Assembly: GCA_032717465.1 (NCBI GenBank)
Contig: CM064658.1
Coordinates: 7,032,501-7,096,500 of the forward strand
Direction of reading: 5' to 3'
Length of the DNA stretch: 64,000 nucleotides
Source: Coenobita brevimanus
Lineage: Eukaryota; Arthropoda; Malacostraca; Decapoda; Coenobitidae
A program made the translations under genes and the position numbers. Below the pieces are notes generated by a model. It was not told the origin of the DNA, searched no databases, and saw nothing but the letters and a program-made list of their open reading frames with translations. Of this stretch, positions 53,663 to 63,905 are shown one piece after another. Each line of letters opens with the position of its first letter. The stretch's first letter is position 1.

Positions 53663-55380
53663 CAAACCCAAACTGTTTTATAGATTTGTTAATGGCAAAC
53701 TGAAACAAAAGGAAGGAATCACCTAACTGAAAGGAGAAGGAGCGGTCTATAAGGATGCGGCAATGCAAGCAGAAATAATGAACAAACGTTTCCAGTCAGT
53801 TTTCACTAATGAAAAGGGAGTTTGTGGAAGTGGAGGTAGTGACTAGAAATGTAGTGATAAAAGATACAAAAGTGGAAGTACAGGAAGTGTATAAACTACT
53901 AGAAACTCAAGAAGCAAGGAAAGCCCCAGGACCAGATGGAATCTCTAATTGGTTACTGAAGGAATGTAGACAACAACTGGCACACAAGATTCACAGTTTG
54001 ATTGTGTGTTCTCTGGAAGAGGGGAAAGTGCCTCAAGAATGGAAGATGGCAAATGTGGTACCAATTTATACGGGAGGAAACAAGGAAGAACCCCTGAATT
54101 ATAGACCAGTGTCCCTAACCAGCATGGTCGCAAAATTGTGTGAAAGAATTCTGAAAGATAGATGGATAAAATATCTGGAAGAGATGAATATTTTGGCTGA
54201 TAGTCAGTTTGGATTTAGAAGTGGAAGGCCATGTGTTTCCAACTTGTTGAGTTTTTACTCAAGAGCAATTGACGTGCTTCAGGAAATAGAAGGTTGGGTG
54301 GATTGTGTGTATTTAGATTTGGAGAAGGCCTTCGACAAGGCACCCCATAAGAGACTAATGTGGAAACTAGAGCATATAGGAAGACTGAAGGGGAACCTCC
54401 TAGAATGGATGAGAGACTTTTTGAGAGACAGACATATAAGGACAGTAATAAAGGAAAAGATGTCTGGATGGAGGGAAGTAACAAGTGGAGTCCCACAGGG
54501 CTCGGTGTTGGCGCCAGTAATGTTCCTGATTTACGTAAATGATATGGTAGCTGGAGTGAACAGTTATGCAAGTCTGTTTGCTGATGATGCAAAGATCATG
54601 AGGAAGGTAGAGGTTGAGGAGGATTGCAAAATGCTGCAGGAGGATCTGGATAGGATACACGAATGCAGCCGGATGTGGGAAATGAAATTCAATGCAAAGA
54701 AATGTAAAATATTGGAAAAGGGTAAAAGTACCAAGAGGCCATCATTGAATTATTTGGTGGGTAATGAACCAATCACAAAAGCGGGAGAAGAGAAAGATTT
54801 GGGTGTGCTGGTCCAGGACAGTTTGTCACCTGAAAAACACATTAACAAGACAGTTAGAGAGACGTATAAACTCCTGACTAATATAAGAGTAGCTTTTCAT
54901 TATAGGGATAAGGAGGTAATGAAAAAATTGATAGTGGCCATGATTCGCCCCAGGTTGGAATATGCAGCAGTAGTGTGGTCCCCACACAAAAAGAAAGATA
55001 TAAACAAGATTGATAGAATACAAAGAACGCAACCAAGATGGTCCCCAGTCTGGCAGATCTGTCGTACAGAGAGAGGCTGGAAAAGCTGGATTTGCCTTCC
55101 TTAGAAGAAAGAAGAAAGAGAGGCGACATGATTGCAGTGTTCAGGACCATGATGGGAGTAGATAAAATTGACAAAGAAGATCTGTTTTTATGGGATAAGA
55201 GAGTAACAAGAGGACACGGGCTGAAACTGATGAAGCCAAGCTGCTTGAAGGATATCAAGAAATATAGTTTTCCTTATAGATGTATAGACCTGTGGAATAA
55301 CCTGGACAAAGAGATCGTCCAGTCTAAAAACTTACACGAGTTTAAAGCTAAATTTCACTTACTGAGAAACAGACGGGACC
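53663..55380 (+). pseudogene. CR1-like LINE ORF2 fragment, frameshifted
   Basis: Reverse transcriptase from RKAPGPDGISNWLL through DLEKAFDKAPHKRL, SGVPQGSVLAPVMF and FADDAKIM (about 54590). One base is lost at about 55027 (RIQRTQP instead of RIQRTATK) and the C-terminal domain continues in the next frame (LSYRERLEKLDLPSLEERRK). A stop at 53725 and an extra base near 53815 break the 5' part. Confidence 0.83.
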
Positions 55381-55430
55381 CCACGAGCATAGCTCATTTC
55401 CTGTATATCACAATTAGGTAAATACACATA
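53663..55430 (+). mobile_element. CR1-like non-LTR retrotransposon, copy 3 (5' truncated)
   Basis: Begins at a point equal to about 51746 of copy 2 and ends in the family tail aattaggtaaatacac. More diverged from copies 1 and 2 than they are from each other. Same orientation as copy 2, head to tail. Confidence 0.85.
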
Positions 55431-56059
55431 TCTCACTGGGGCCAATACATGCTATTCTCAATATATATACTGCACATACATATTTTCATTACCTTCACAG
55501 GTAACAGTAGCTTTAAAAATCTGCATTTGTTTGTATTCGTCACATTCAGCAAACTTATTTCTTACATTAACAAGTCTGGTGTTTGATTTTCCAGAACATT
55601 CTCATAAGTATCATAAGAGACAGACAGACAGACAGAGACACCCTATCCCTGGCCACCATGCACCCTCTCCTCATGCATGATGTATCTCTGTCCCCTTGAC
55701 AGAGAGGACCTGGGAAAGTAATGGATTACATCACTGTAGAATTAACCGAATTTTTGTTAATGGTGGAAAAAAGAAAAGTAAGATAAGAGCTAACCTCATA
55801 AGAAAATAATAGTTGAACTATGCTGCTATAATAAAATTGTGTGCAATGTGAACGAAAGTAAACATATTGATATGAAAATTTAAACAAATAAATCAGTCAC
55901 TGACTGTTGTCTGTATGCATCCAGTTGAGAATTAGTTTTGTTATCAATGATGTTCAGGTTTATCTATAATAATCTAAAAGGCACATATTTATTATTAAAG
56001 ATATCACTGCTTTAAATTGTATCTGTATAATCGGGTATATTATAAATAAATGAGGGCTT
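55431..56059. other. Intronic stretch
   Basis: Only a short (CAGA)n at 55620-55637. No exon or element recognised. Confidence 0.5.
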
Positions 56060-56207
56060 TGGTTGGAATACAAAGTCAATTTGGTGCATATTCAAACAAG
56101 ACGGGAATTGGCCAATCACCGCCCGAGAGCATCGCCCAGTGTTACCCATTCCACCTGTCCTTAGCTGGCAAAATCAAGTGCATAAGACTCCCTGAAACCG
56201 ACTATAG
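56060..56207 (+). repeat. Dispersed repeat G, copy 2
   Basis: Inverted partner of 48113-48268. The two are 8 kb apart and could base-pair in a nascent transcript. Confidence 0.75.
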
Positions 56208-56284
56208 ATCTATTTAAACAAAGATATCAACATCATCATCATCTTGACTTCACTGCAGGTTTGGCCTATGAAAATCTGCCTGTA

Positions 56285-56770
56285 GTTCTGGTCCCCATCA
56301 GAGTTATCTCAGTAGATGGTAGGTGGGGGCACTTACCATCCACTCACTTGATGTAGTGCTGCTTTGGGTGTCTGCCCTTTCCTCTCTTCCTTCCTTCCTC
56401 TTCTGTCTTTCTTTTCTTCATTCTTTCCTCTTCCTCTTCCCTCTTCTTTCTGCCTATGGGTGACTCTACACTGAGTGACAAGCCAAATGGTTTCCTGTAC
56501 ACCAGGAAACCATTTACTATGCTGGATGGTAACCATATAACAAAATTATGGTGCCTGGTGGTTCAATGGGTAATTAAGGCACTCCAATCAGATTGAGCCT
56601 GGATAGGTTTACCTCCAAGGGGTGGTTGGGGTTTACTGCTCATGTAATGCCACTCAGGGATGAATGAGGCTGGCCAATCTCACTTAAATGTCAGGACCAA
56701 CTTGCCTAGCTCTGGGCTCCTACGCAAGGGGAAACATAGGATTGGATGATGGATGGATGGATGAATAATA
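56285..56770 (+). mobile_element. SINE family A, complete forward copy
   Basis: Best copy for reading the family. It starts ggtaggtgggggcacttacc, followed by a C/T-rich block. A hairpin (aaatggtttcctg-tacac-caggaaaccattt, 56489-56519) comes next. Then the tRNA-like head gcctggtggttcaatgggta, a body ending 'ctgggctcctacg' and a (GGAT)n tail. The promoter-like head lies in the middle rather than at the 5' end. Confidence 0.8.
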
Positions 56771-57144
56771 TAATATGACAGATAAATGGTGGGATTAAGA
56801 CATATAACTACAGAGACTGTGCTATTTCATATGACATGTCAAGAAGGACAGTGACAGACATGCCTTAACTGCAGAGTACAGTATACATCGTGGAACAGTA
56901 GGCACACTTTTGTCCTTGATTGTACAAAGAAAATTTTGTCTACTATTGTACAATCTGTCATCTGCCAATTCATCAACTTTTTATACACATCTAGTTTCAA
57001 ACCACACCTGTTTAAAGTAAGTATATTCTGACCTTCATTCTCATGCAGTTTGTTGTATATGAAGCATGCAACCTTCCTTGTTGAATTATACATAGATAAA
57101 GTAGATACAGAGAGAAAGAAAGATAAAAAGACAGATGCACTTAC
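56771..57144. other. Intronic stretch
   Basis: Nothing recognised. Confidence 0.4.
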
Positions 57145-57253
57145 CATCATCCTCATCCAGTTCGCTATAGGTGAATCGTGCCACCTTCCTGGTCTCAATG
57201 ACACGCTCTCCATTCTCTCCTTCATTTGCTCGTTTCTTAGGGGCCATTGCAGC
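57145..57253 (-). CDS. Multi-chromodomain gene, candidate start exon (E2)
   Basis: 109 bp. Acceptor ATCACCCAG at the upstream side; donor GATG|GTAAGT at 57145/57144 leaves one base, completed by exon 47847-47705. It contains ATG at 57247 in a favourable context (gcaATGG), reading MAPKKRANEG..., then VARFTYSELDEDD. The lysine/arginine-rich opening looks like a real N-terminus, giving a protein of about 300 residues with three chromodomains. Because a good acceptor precedes it, it may also be internal, with the exon at 58863-58687 upstream. Both remain possible. Confidence 0.75.
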
Positions 57254-57304
57254 CTGGGTGATAAAAGGGTAAAAATGGAGCGAAGCAAGAGAAGTGACAA
57301 GTCC

Positions 57305-57845
57305 AACCATCCATCATCCAATCCTGTGTTGCCCCATTAGAAGAATAGGATCCCTGGGCTAGGCAAGTTGGTCCTGACATTTAAGATCAGAATGACCAGC
57401 CTCACTCATCCCTGTGTGGCATTATGTGAGCAAACAACCCCAACCACCCCTTGGATATACACCTCCACAGGCTCAATCTAATTGGAGTGCCTTAATTACC
57501 CAGTAAACTACCAGGTGTCATACTTTGGTTATATGGTTGCCACCCAGCGTAGTAAATGGTTTCCGGTGTACAGGAAACCATTTGGTTTGTCACGCAGTGC
57601 AGAGTCATCCACAGGCAGAAGGAAGAGGAAAAATGAAGAAAAGACAGAAGAGGGAGTGTAAAGTCATTCGCGGGCAGAAAAGGAAAGAATGAAGGACAGA
57701 AAGACAGAAGAGGGAGTGTAAAGTAACTCGCAGGCAGAAAAGAGGCAAGAATGAAGGAAAGAAACATAGAAGAGGAAGGAATGAAGAGAGGACAGAGCAG
57801 ACACCCACAGCAGCACTACACTGAGTGGATGGTTGGCACCCCCAA
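57305..57845 (-). mobile_element. SINE family A, reverse copy with internal duplication
   Basis: All family parts present in reverse, including the hairpin (aaatggtttccggtgtacag...). The purine block 'gacagaagagggagtgtaaagt' is present twice (57645 and 57703). Confidence 0.75.
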
Positions 57846-58204
57846 CTACAATTCAATCAAATAAAATTATGTTATGCTTCCTCTTTTAAGGAATCCCATA
57901 ATGGGGTTGGCCATGGCAGAGCTGATGTTTTCTATGGACTGGATGCATTTTTATATAAGCATTGACTAGTCAGGGGACGAGGATATCAACACGCCCTTAT
58001 CACATGAAAAAATTATTTTGAGACACAGATATTTATAGAAGCTAGATAATTACATTTCAGTCTGTACTGCATTTCCTAAAATTTGCTGGTAGCTGTTGAG
58101 ATGTAATAACAATTATTACAATGTGAGAACCTCACTGGAATTTTGAATTACTTAACTTGTGGTTGAATAAAATGTTGTTTTGAAGTATCTGTAGTAATAT
58201 TACT
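57846..58204. other. Non-coding stretch
   Basis: Nothing recognised. Confidence 0.4.
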
Positions 58205-58375
58205 AACTATGAACCTGGTGGACTGCATGCTGAAGCTGACCTATCTCAATGTCTACCATTCCCCTTGAGGGAAATATGGAGGGTGTTAAATACATCTGTA
58301 AAACTGGGCCCAGCTCAGCTACCTAACTATACTGGTACCACCACATGAAGGCATCCTTCTCCAGCACTAGTTTTT
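58205..58375 (-). mobile_element. SINE family B copy, reverse
   Basis: 'atgaacctggtggactgcatgctgaagctg' in pieces and 'ggtaccaccacatgaaggca' match family B in reverse. Confidence 0.55.
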
Positions 58376-58686
58376 CTAAAGTCAAAATAAGCACTGCTTG
58401 TGGTGTACCTTAGCCATGATCCAACAGCATGTCTCAAAATAATTTTACACACTCAACACTTTAAGCAATGACTGCCTGAATCTATTATCAACAACCACAT
58501 AAGAGAGTAACCTCCTAAACACTTACAACAAAGGGACAGCCAAAGTGTGGCCACAGTCAAAATATATTTTGAAAACATTACTGAAGGTGTTTCAAAACAG
58601 CCAAGCATGTATACACCCCTCCCTTCTGTGGCACCATAACACAACACCCATGTATCACCACCTCTCTCTCTCTCTCTCATGCCCAC

Positions 58687-58863
58687 CTTGTACTCTGATG
58701 TCCTGCCAGAAATCTCTAAGAAGTCATTAATCAGTTCATCACAGTTCAGCTCGGACACAGGAAGCCAGGTGTCGTCCTTCTCACCAAAGCCAACCCAACG
58801 CACTCGGAACTTCACCGGACATTTCCACCTCCGCTGGCACTCCATGTCAACGATCTGATCAAC
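58687..58863 (-). CDS. Chromodomain exon upstream of E2 (E1)
   Basis: 177 bp, 59 codons, phase 0 at both ends. Acceptor CCTCCACAG ending at 58864, donor AAG|GTGGGC at 58687/58686. Reads VDQIVDMECQRRW, then FRVRWVGFGEKDDTW, LPVSELN and a closing helix (CDELINDFLEI). Cage W and F are present; the first aromatic would come from an exon beyond 58863. The exon ends SEYK, the usual lead-in to another chromodomain, but the next exon (57253-57145) opens AAMAPKK. Either E1 joins directly to exon 47354 (phases allow it), or it belongs to a neighbouring paralogue. Confidence 0.75.
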
Positions 58864-58921
58864 CTGTGGAGGTGGACACAAGAATGGTTCCCTCTGTCTC
58901 TCTCTCTTTCCACACATCTTA

Positions 58922-59112
58922 ATCCCTTCAGCATGATGCTATCTTTCTCAATTACTTCTCACTACCACCAAGCAGGTCAGGAGAGGCATTCTGAACCAGA
59001 TGGATTAGATAAAGCCTCCATTGACACCCTCACTATGGTAGGCCTTCCCTGTATTGGGAGATGGTGAGATTATTGTATAATTGAAAATGATGTATTTGCA
59101 GTGAAGAGGTTA
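58922..59112. mobile_element. MITE with CCCTTCAGCAT/GCAGTGAAGAGG ends
   Basis: Ends match the 9998-10177 element in type. No coding capacity. Confidence 0.4.
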
Positions 59113-59274
59113 GTTCCAGATGGCGTAGCCATAAACAAATCGGCTGTATGTCACCCTGCCCAAGGTGCAATAATATTCATTCTAAACTACCCATTTCAAT
59201 AATCTTTGCAGCAACATACTTGTACTTAAGAAACAAATGGTACAGTGAGAGAAGCAACTATCTCATCAGTTCCG

Positions 59275-59730
59275 TCATCATCATCATCATCATTATCATC
59301 ATCTAATCCTGAGTTGCCTCATGAGGAGCGTAGGAGTCCAGGGTTAGGCAAGTTGGTCCTGACATTTGAGACTGACCAGCCTCACTCATCCCTGAGTGAC
59401 ATTACATTAGGAATAAACCCCTACCACCCCTTGGATATAAACCAACACATGCTCAATCCAGTTGGAGCACCGTAATTAAATACCCACTAAACCACCAGGC
59501 GCCATAGTTTGGTTATATGGTTACCACGCATCATAGTAAATGGTTTCTTGGTGTACAGGAAACCATTTGGCTTGTCACTCAGTGCAGAGTCACCTGTAGA
59601 CAGAAAGGAAGAGGAAAGAGAGAAGGAAAGGACATAAGAGGAAAGAAGGAAGGAAAAAAGGAAAGGACAGCCACTCAAGAGCTGCACTACATTGAGTGAG
59701 TGGATGATGAGCACCCCCACCTACTAGTAA
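59275..59730 (-). mobile_element. SINE family A, reverse copy
   Basis: (ATC)n tail side, body, tRNA-like head ('accaccaggcgcc' inverted), hairpin (aaatggtttcttggtgtaca...) and purine block, in family order. Confidence 0.75.
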
Positions 59731-59768
59731 GCATCCCCATCTGAAGAAAATTTACAACTGACAAAATA

Positions 59769-60721
59769 TGAGGTCTGTTTAGAAAGTATTCAACCTCAGA
59801 TACTAAAAAAATTAATAGCTACTCTGTTGAGCTAGGGCACTAATCCCCCTCAAGGTAAGCCTCTTCTGACAACACATGTAGCTTAGCGTTCCTTCTGCTG
59901 CCTGAAACATTTTTCAAAGTTGGTTTTCAGTACCTCATGCAGGTGCTTCGTCACATTTGTCATGATCTCCTCTCTCGGATAAATGTTGCTCATGGCACAC
60001 TGGAGTGTGCAAATTGCGATCCAGACTTTCTGAAGACTGTTATCACTGGAGATGAGACATAGGTGCACGCGTGCAACCCAGAAACCAAAGCAGTCGTCCA
60101 AGTGGAAGTTTGAAGGGTCACCTCAGCACCTTTCCCCCCAAAAGGCACAGCAGGTCCACAGCAAAGTGATATGCACTTGAATGCTGACAGCTTTTTTTTC
60201 GACTACTGTGAAGTTGTGCATCGTGAATAAGCACCAGAAGGTCGGACTGTCAACAAACATTACTACCTTGAAGTTATCCGTCATCTTCGTGACACAGCTC
60301 AGTGGAAGAGACCAGACCTTTGGAAAGCGGCAAGTTGGAAGCTGCACCATGACAATGGCCCTGACCATTCTTCTCAGCTGATTCAAGAAATTTTGGCCAA
60401 GCACAACATCCCGAAGGTCTGGCAGGCTCCCTACTGACCAGACATGGCTGTGTGTGAGTTTTGCTTATTCCCCAAGCACAAAATTCTGTTGAAGGGTTCC
60501 CAGTTTGAGATGAAAGAAGGGATCATGACAAATGCGATGAATCACCAGCAGGAGATACCGAAAACCGACTTTGAAAAAAGTTTCAGGCTGTGGAAAGAAA
60601 GCTGGGCTACATGTGTCAAGTCAGAAGGGGCCTACTTTGAGGGGGATTAGTGTCCTAGCACAACAGGTTAACTATTTAGTTTTTTAGAGCCTAAGGTCAG
60701 ATATTCTCTGAACTGACCTTG
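59769..60721 (+). mobile_element. Fold-back mariner (both ends are 3' ends)
   Basis: Flanked by TA. The left 210 bp (59769-59978) is an inverted, roughly 80% similar version of the right 209 bp (60513-60721). Both encode the mariner C-terminus (left on the reverse strand: EIMTNVTKHLHEVLKTNFEK; right: GIMTNAMNHQQEIPKTDFEK) plus terminal repeat (TGAGGTCTGTTTAG / CAAGGTCAGTTCAG). The normal 5' end is missing. Confidence 0.75.
59990..60650 (+). pseudogene. Mariner transposase, catalytic and C-terminal part
   Basis: DPDFLKTVITGDET (first catalytic Asp, about 60055), then EGRTVNKHYYLEVIRHLRD, WKLHHDNGPDHSSQLI (second Asp, about 60352), LAKHNIPKVWQAPY, a stop, PDMAVCEF where mariners have the third Asp in SPDLAPCDFW (second position of the pair altered), ending SEGAYFEGD. 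At least three frame changes or stops. Dead. Confidence 0.8.
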
Positions 60722-60723
60722 TA

Positions 60724-61024
60724 CAACAGATATTCCATCTCTACGAATGTATGTTTCAGATGCTTTGATTTTTCTGCTGAGTATTCATCAAACTTGGGAA
60801 GATCCATAGGTGTCTGTATCATTCTTATGTTCTGCCTGAGGAAACACTGTGCTTATATTTACAATAACACATCAGTATCAGAAATTATATGATACAGGTA
60901 AATTATTCTGTTTAAGTGACGGCTAGGATGGTTTGGATATGCCGAAAAAGAAGAGGATGACTGGCTCACGAGGGCTGCAGGTGTGAATATGGAAGAAAGA
61001 AGGCCCAGGTAGTCTTGTGTCCTC
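60724..61024. other. Non-coding stretch
   Basis: Nothing recognised. Confidence 0.4.
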
Positions 61025-62437
61025 AAGAGGTATGCCTCCAGGAAGAACTTAGCCAACAGATTTCTCATGGTGGTAGACAACGCGCCTAGCCACCCTCCCA
61101 TGATGAAGGACTGGGCAAGCAACATAGAAGTGGTGTTCCTGCCCCCCAACACCACGTCGTTGTTGCAACCCATGGACCAAGGGGTGATCGTGACATTCAA
61201 GACGTACTACCTCCACCACACTATGCAGCAGTTGGTGAAGGCCTGTGACAGGGACGACAAGATGACAGTGAAAATGTTCTGGAAATAATATACACCACGC
61301 CATAGAGAACATCACTGATGTGTGGTGGAAAGTTAACCTGCGTGGTGGAAAGTTAACCAGCCCACTGTGAACAGTGTGTGGTGGAAGCTGTGACCGGAGT
61401 GCATTCACTCCTTCACCGGCTTCCCTGAGGGCATACAAGCTTTGTCGGTACAACTTGTGAGGCAGGATATTGTGAACTGTCGCATGAGGTGGGCTTTGGG
61501 GAGGTCGACAAGCAGGATGTGGAGGAAGTCCTGGAAAGCCATAGGGAGAAGCTCAGCAACGAGGAGCTCCTCAATATGGAGATTCAGTGGGCACACCAGG
61601 AGGCACAGGAGGAGAAGGTCCTCCCTGAAGTGCAAGCCTTCAATATGAACATCTGAGGGAGACGGTGTCCATGGTGGACGAGGTCACTACGCCTATGCAC
61701 ACACATGACCCTCTCCCAGGACAAAGCAGAGACACATCTGATCGGCTGGAGGAGGGGACAAAGTTGTACAGGATGAAGCTGGAGGAAGAGAAGAGGGCAG
61801 CAAGGCAGACTACAATCACTGCCTTCTTCAAACAGGCCCCCACCACACCAGTGACCCACAGAGGATCTCCCCAGCCCTCGACCAGCAGAGCAACTCCCCA
61901 GCCCTCAACCAGCAAAGCATCTCCCCAGCCCTCAACCAGCATAGCATCTCCCCAGCCCTCAACCAGCACAGCATCTCCCCAACCATCGACCAGCAGAGAC
62001 ACACTCATGGCCTCCTTCCACCGAGGACGTGCTCAGCCCCTAGTGCTGGACCTCACCTCCAACCGATCCCCGTCTCCCGTGTCACCTGTCTCTCCACTGT
62101 GGCACTCCGCCACTCCATCACTGCCTTACTCACCCCAGCCTCCATCTCCCTAACCACTTCGGCCACTGCCTCTATCTCCCTCGCTATCTCATCTGTCATT
62201 GCAGCGGTCTCCCTCGCCACCTCACCGGTCATCAAAGCTGTCTCCCTCACCACCTCCTCTGTCATTGCATCGCATTCCATCCCCACCCCCAGAGCCATCG
62301 GATCACACTCCATCGCCACCCCAAGAGCCAGTGCATCAGCCTCTCACTACTATCATCCCACTTCGTCAGGCTTCCCCCTCCCCCCTCCTGACCCACCCCC
62401 AGATATGGGGTTTGAGGGCTTTGAGGAAGATGAGTGA
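61025..62437 (+). pseudogene. pogo/Tigger-like transposase, 3' part
   Basis: Begins at the second catalytic Asp: MVVDNAPSHPPMMKDW, VVFLPPNTTSLLQPMDQGVI (third Asp), VTFKTYYLHHTM. A stop follows at 61286, then several frame changes. The C-terminus returns with DTSDRLEEG, EEEKRAARQTTITAFFKQ, a Pro/Ser repeat and an acidic end (PPDMGFEGFEEDE) in the frame ending at 62437. A direct repeat 'gtggtggaaagttaacc' occurs near 61320-61360. The N-terminal half is absent. Separate lineage from the elements at 33-39 kb. Confidence 0.7.
61865..61995 (+). repeat. 30-bp coding tandem repeat (SPQPSTSxAS)
   Basis: Five units of 'ccccagccctcaaccagca' plus 'a/c/tagcatct', each 30 bp, so the frame is kept. Encodes a Pro/Ser-rich linker in the pogo C-terminus. 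Confidence 0.85.
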
Positions 62438-62444
62438 GTGCTAA

Positions 62445-62799
62445 GGAGCATCGTGTTTCCCCTAGCCTGAGGGGGAATAGCATGAATGACAACCAGGACT
62501 CGACATGGACTTACAAGAAGTGATGAGAGGTGTTTGATATTTTCTGACCTATTTTTCATGACGTTCAGATTTTATTTGTTGGTTTTAGTGAGTTATTTAC
62601 AGGTGTCAGGCTTAGGTTGGCTTCTTTTACAGCTGTTAGGCCATCTAGATTGGCTTTAAATTTTGGGGAGGAACCCAAGGCTGAAAAACACATCCCTATA
62701 CGTGTTAAATCTACCCAGATATACAATACCCTGCATTGTGATGGGTTTTTACCTAACCAACTGCATCATTAAACTGGGATATACCTGTATCTACCAAGA
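62445..62799. other. 3' part of the pogo relic, non-coding
   Basis: No terminal repeat could be recognised by eye. Confidence 0.35.
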
Positions 62800-63118
62800 G
62801 CTTAGGCCACCAGTAAAGGCCAAATAGTTAGCTTTTTGTCTGTCTGTCTGTCTTTCTATCTACATGTCTATCTGTCTATCTATAGCCAAGGTTACCAGTA
62901 AAGGCCAATCAGCTATCTATCTATTTATATGTCTACTTCTATTTATCAGCAAGGTCACCAGTAAAGGTCAAATGTTTAACCATTTATCTAATTTTTTTTT
63001 TCTTATGCAAAGAAGAAGGAACCAAGGGCCAAGAGCCAGCACATTGTTCTATCTATTTATATGTCTACTTGTATCTATCGACAAGGTCACCAGTAAAGGC
63101 CAAATGTTTAACCATTTA

Positions 63119-63149
<31 letters not shown>

Positions 63150-63200
63150 TTTTAAAGAAGGAACCAAGGGCCAAGAGCCTGCACATTGTTCCCTCCAAGA
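62800..63200. repeat. Minisatellite containing duplicated LINE 3' ends
   Basis: The unit 'aaggtcaccagtaaaggcca' followed by 'aatgtttaaccatttatct' occurs about four times (62805, 62885, 62950, 63082). The last two units each carry a T-run and 'aaggaaccaagggccaagag', the reverse of the 3' end of the LINE family seen at 27440-28912. (TCTA)n and (CT)n runs lie between. Confidence 0.75.
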
Positions 63201-63905
63201 AAAAACAAAAATACGATCAAAGACAGCCAAATTCAAGAACCATTTATTTCAAGATGCCTGGACACACTGCGTATGAAAGACTCAATAGCGTGGGCAGAAG
63301 GAAATACAGACAGAGGGAGACAGTTCCAGAGTTGACCTGTTGCATACATGAAGGACTGGGAGTAATGGTTAACTCTTGCATTAGAGAGTTGGACAGAAAA
63401 GGGATGAGAGTTGGCTGCTAGACAGGCACTATGCACCCGCCGTAGTGGAGGGATGCAAGCAGACAGTTCAGAGAAGTGACCACTGACGTAGCAATAAAAA
63501 AAGAGATAAAGATGCAACAGTGCAGTGAAGTGACTGAGGTTGAAGGGAGCCAGTAAGAGGTGGAGAGTTAATGAGACGAAAAGACTTTGACTCCACCTTG
63601 TTGAGAAGAACTGTATGTGGGGAGTCCCCCCACACACAAGAGTTGTACTCTACACAGGGGCAATGAAAACCAGTGTATAAAGTCAACAACTGTGCAGGGA
63701 TAATGAAGGCACAGAGTCGGCTTAGCACACCCAATCCCTTGGAAGCAGATTTTACAAGAAAGCTAATATGTTCTTTCCAAGATAAATCCCGAGAGAATGA
63801 AACCCCAAGTATGTTCAAAGATGTTGCAGGATTGAGCTGGATATTGTTAAAAACTAGAGGGTACTCCAGTGGAAGATTCTGTTGGGTTGACAGATGTAAG
63901 TGGGG
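63155..63905 (-). mobile_element. jockey/CR1-group LINE, 3' fragment in reverse
   Basis: On the reverse strand it matches 28080-28830 of the copy in the Harbinger element: PLVFNNIQLNPATSLNILGV, SFSRDLSWKEHI, PCVEYNSCVWGDSPHTVLLN, ATGQLWNCLPLSVF. One frame change near 63480 and other lesions. The A-tail appears as the T-run at 63142-63154. Confidence 0.78.
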
